Program-made: the position numbers and the translations under genes
Origin: Melioribacteraceae bacterium
GTDB lineage: Bacteria; Bacteroidota; Ignavibacteria; Ignavibacteriales; Melioribacteraceae
Assembly (NCBI GenBank): GCA_035362835.1
Contig: DAOSDY010000004.1
Location: 124,001-188,000 of the forward strand
Direction: 5' to 3'
DNA length: 64,000 nucleotides
Part shown: positions 61,808 through 64,000 of the stretch, in pieces
How positions within the stretch are numbered: position 1 is the stretch's first letter
Layout: each line of letters opens with the position of its first letter
Notes under the pieces: model-generated
Database searches by the model: none
What the model saw: the letters and a program-made list of their open reading frames with translations, nothing else
Told to the model about the DNA's origin: nothing

Positions 61808-63057
61808 TTCTCCGTTTTACTTTTGTAAATTATCTCGCCTTTTTTAATAGTCATTGAATTTAAGTTTTGTCCTATATTATAAATTATATCCTGATACTCC
61901 CGGGCTTTAAATACGGCAAAATCCGCCTGTTTACCTATTTCAATACTACCGGTGATCCTGTTCATATCAAGTGCTTTTGCCGCATTTATTGTAACGCCGC
62001 TTATAATTTCCTCGGCTGTCATTTTCATTTTAAGTGCGGCAAGACTCATTATGAAATGAAGATCGGGAATATTCGATGATCCCGGGTTATAGTCGGTTGA
62101 TAGGGCAACCGTCGCATTGTTTTTCAGCAGCTCACGTGCAGGGGCATACTGATAATCAAGAAAAAATGAGACGCCCGGCAAAAGAACCGCCACAGTATCG
62201 GAACCGTTCAGCTTATGAATATCTTCATTTTTAATTACTTCCAGGTGGTCCACTGAAAGTGCTTTGTGTCTGAGGGCTACATCAAGGCCGCCTACATTGT
62301 TAAACTGTTCTGTATGAAGTCTTAATTTGTATCCCAGTTTTTTTGCTTTCGAAAAAATTCTATCAACTTCTTCGCTGCTGAAAGCTCCTTTTTCACAGAA
62401 TGCATCCACATGCCCTGCAAGATTATTTTTTATTATGAAGGGAAGAAGCTCTTCCGAAATTATTTTTAAGTATTTATCATGGTCGTTTTTGTATTCCGGC
62501 GGATAGGTATGAGCGCCGAGAAACGTTGGTATAATTTCTATAGGCAGCGAATTCTTGAAATAATTGATTACCTGAAGCAGTTTTATTTCGTCGTAATAAC
62601 TCAAACCGTATCCGCTCTTTATCTCCAGAGTTGTTATTCCCTGAGAAATAAAAAGTCCGATTCTCGGTTTTATGATTTCCACTAATTCTTCGAAAGTTGA
62701 TTGCCGGACGGCTTTAACCGTAGAGATTATTCCTCCGCCGGAAGCAGCGATCTCCTCATAAGTAGCTCCACGCAGACGCATCAGAAACTCATTCGACCTT
62801 GAACCGGCAAAAGCCGTATGCGTATGGCATTCAACCAGTCCGGGCAGTATTGTACAATCTTTAACGTCGATAACTTGATCAAACGAATTATTTGCAACTG
62901 AGTAGTCCGGAACTATGTCTTTTATTATCCCATTTTCAACTATAATCGAATGATCGTACAACGGATCGATTGAGGTAAGGTCAATGCCTCTTTTCAGGTT
63001 TTTCCCCTTTGTATCAACGGTAACTATTTGCGAAGGTGCTTTTAATAGTTTTTTCAT
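61804..63057 (-). CDS. hutI: Imidazolonepropionase
   Basis: A 417-residue amidohydrolase that opens the imidazolone ring in histidine catabolism. The metal site is ECHTHTAFAGSRSNEF (about 77-92), followed by GGGIISTVKAVRQS, HTEQFNNVGG, the conserved DHLEVI and STDYNPGSSN with the catalytic Asp. The length is normal. First gene of the hutI-ftcD-cyclodeaminase-namZ operon. It is divergent from glgA with 140 bases between them; no TAnnTTTG element is seen on this strand. Together the three hut genes form formyl-donor folate from histidine. Confidence 0.95.
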   Translation of the reverse strand: MKKLLKAPSQIVTVDTKGKNLKRGIDLTSIDPLYDHSIIVENGIIKDIVPDYSVANNSFDQVIDVKDCTILPGLVECHTHTAFAGSRSNEFLMRLRGATYEEIAASGGGIISTVKAVRQSTFEELVEIIKPRIGLFISQGITTLEIKSGYGLSYYDEIKLLQVINYFKNSLPIEIIPTFLGAHTYPPEYKNDHDKYLKIISEELLPFIIKNNLAGHVDAFCEKGAFSSEEVDRIFSKAKKLGYKLRLHTEQFNNVGGLDVALRHKALSVDHLEVIKNEDIHKLNGSDTVAVLLPGVSFFLDYQYAPARELLKNNATVALSTDYNPGSSNIPDLHFIMSLAALKMKMTAEEIISGVTINAAKALDMNRITGSIEIGKQADFAVFKAREYQDIIYNIGQNLNSMTIKKGEIIYKSKTEK

Positions 63058-63136
63058 CTGTTAAAAATCTGTTTAAATATCTTTATTCAATATGATTTTA
63101 AAAATAGATAATTCAGGACTTTATTTTCTATTCTTT

Positions 63137-63167
63137 TTGTTCAAAAGATGTGATTTTCGTATTTTTA
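63137..63167 (+). promoter_or_regulatory. Probable promoter of glgA
   Basis: TTG 63137-63139, 20-base spacer, TATTTTTA 63160-63167, one base away from TAnnTTTG. The transcription start would be near 63173, 25 bases before ATG 63198. Confidence 0.45.
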
Positions 63168-63197
63168 CCTTATTGAAAAGTAAGTAATAGGGTTCAA

Positions 63198-64000
63198 ATG
63201 CCTTCTAAGTATAAAATTCTTTTTATCACCTCGGAAGTTGTCCCATTCATTAAAACAGGCGGTTTAGCAGATGTATCCTCAGCTTTGCCACAGAAATTGC
63301 AGGAATTAGGTCACCAGGTTCGTATTGTTGTCCCTAAATATGGTGCAATTGATGAACGGAAATACAAAATCCACGAAGTTGTTCGACTCAAGGATCTTAA
63401 AATAAATATTGGGAACAAAGAAGTTGTTTTTTCACTTAGATCTTCATTCCTGATAGGACCAAAAACCAGGGTTCAAATCTATTTCCTTGATAATCCCGAA
63501 TTTTTCGGGAACCGGCACAGTCTCTATTCCGACCCATTAAGCGGCGAGGACTATCCTGATAATGACGAAAGGTTTATTCTTCTTTCGCGTGCTGTCTTTG
63601 AACTCGTTACTAAATTAGGCTGGGTTCCGGATGTAATCCACAGTAATGACTGGCAGACCGGACTAGTACCGGCTTACCTGAAATCGATGTTCGCAAAAGA
63701 TCCTTTATTCTCTCCGATTAAAACACTTTTCACAATTCACAATCTGGCTTTTCAGGGGGTCTTCCCCAAGACTTCATTTGCTAAAACTGAATTGCCAAAA
63801 GAAATGGAGAGTGAAAAGGGGATTCTGCATAAAGGTAAAGTTAATTTTCTGAAAGCAGGATTGGTTTATTCTGATATGATTACAACCGTTAGCGAAACTT
63901 ATGCAAAGGAATTATGCCTGAAGAAAGATTTCGGTGCCGGCTTGCAGGATGTGCTCTGTAAACGTAAAAAGGATATGTACGGCATCATTAATGGAATTGA
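63198..64000 (+). CDS. glgA: Glycogen synthase GlgA (5' fragment, cut by window end)
   Basis: The first 267 residues of an ADP-glucose glycogen/starch synthase (GT5); the open frame runs to the window end. It opens FITSEVVPFIKTGGLADVSS, with the KTGGL ADP-glucose loop, then VVPKYGAID, VIHSNDWQTGLVP, FTIHNLAFQG, TTVSETYAKE and GIINGI, the expected order of the N-terminal GT-B half. It would use the ADP-glucose made by the glgC product at 19.2 kb. The start ATG 63198 follows a probable promoter. It is divergent from hutI. The C-terminal catalytic half lies outside the window. Confidence 0.95.
   Translation, partial: MPSKYKILFITSEVVPFIKTGGLADVSSALPQKLQELGHQVRIVVPKYGAIDERKYKIHEVVRLKDLKINIGNKEVVFSLRSSFLIGPKTRVQIYFLDNPEFFGNRHSLYSDPLSGEDYPDNDERFILLSRAVFELVTKLGWVPDVIHSNDWQTGLVPAYLKSMFAKDPLFSPIKTLFTIHNLAFQGVFPKTSFAKTELPKEMESEKGILHKGKVNFLKAGLVYSDMITTVSETYAKELCLKKDFGAGLQDVLCKRKKDMYGIINGI

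Noticed and set aside
1..64000. CRISPR array, insertion sequence, prophage, toxin-antitoxin or defence island
   Set aside because: No regularly spaced direct repeats, transposase, integrase, phage structural gene or recognisable defence domain is seen; gene content and base use are even across the window.

Overview
The window is a densely coding, moderately A+T-rich bacterial chromosome segment. Several features point to the Ignavibacteria / Bacteroidota-Chlorobi side of the tree. There is a type IX secretion cargo with a Por-type C-terminal sorting domain next to two PorV/PorQ-like barrels. Several intergenic regions carry the Bacteroidota promoter pattern TTG-N17-23-TAnnTTTG. The cell makes menaquinone (UbiE/MenG) and has an LPS-bearing envelope (LpxH, a family 9 heptosyltransferase). 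The lineage call is inference from gene content; there is no rRNA in the window. I identify 57 protein genes (two cut by the window ends), one SRP RNA, one tRNA-Leu, several promoters and terminators, and no insertion sequence, prophage, CRISPR array or non-coding stretch over 300 bases.

Layout. 1-2.2 kb: AhpD-like fragment, nucleoside deaminase-type amidohydrolase, rdgB. 2.2-6.3 kb, mostly minus strand: ubiE, a small duplicated Cys-rich protein on plus, then the rsmA-mgtE-PAP2 operon. 6.4-9.5 kb: membrane glycosyltransferase, DUF1207-like outer membrane protein, site-2 protease. 9.5-14 kb: a four-gene surface/secretion operon (lipoprotein, T9SS cargo with Asp-boxes, two PorV-like barrels) behind a clear promoter. 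14-17.2 kb: a glycan operon (FemAB/GNAT-like, GT4, GT9), then the SRP RNA, whose 3' end overlaps the end of uvrC. 17.3-25.3 kb: uvrC, glgC, M1 aminopeptidase, lpxH, PBP1a. 25.4-28.5 kb: tRNA-Leu(CAG), then hpnC-hpnD-hpnE for squalene. 28.6-34.2 kb: a eukaryotic-type citrate synthase with a strong terminator, lytic transglycosylase, pyrG, TPR protein. 34.3-42.6 kb: purN-purH-mreB-mreC-mreD-mrdA-rodA-pyrF. 42.7-46.5 kb: DUF2851 protein facing the etfB-etfA-bifunctional nuclease operon. 46.6-58.9 kb: clpS, an aberrant YchF-like GTPase, bipA, pepD, acyl-CoA synthetase, coaE, proline dehydrogenase, tsaD, mltG, Ig-like lipoprotein. 58.9-63.1 kb, minus strand: hutI-ftcD-cyclodeaminase-namZ, divergent from the start of glgA.

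How the genes work together. Much of the window builds the envelope: rod-shape machinery, PBP1a, lytic transglycosylases, LPS enzymes, squalene genes and T9SS surface proteins. Another large part is nucleotide synthesis (purN, purH, pyrF, pyrG), translation and RNA maintenance (rsmA, bipA, tsaD, SRP RNA, tRNA), and amino-acid or fatty-acid oxidation feeding menaquinone (hut genes, proline dehydrogenase, acyl-CoA synthetase, ETF, citrate synthase). No obviously novel defence or mobile system is present. The most unusual points are the eukaryotic-type citrate synthase, the divergent YchF-like GTPase, the duplicated Cys-rich protein, the T9SS mini-operon, and the fact that all five convergent gene junctions abut or overlap. 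Nine of the 56 genes with a visible start appear to use TTG and two use GTG; several starts were moved from the longest open frame for this reason.
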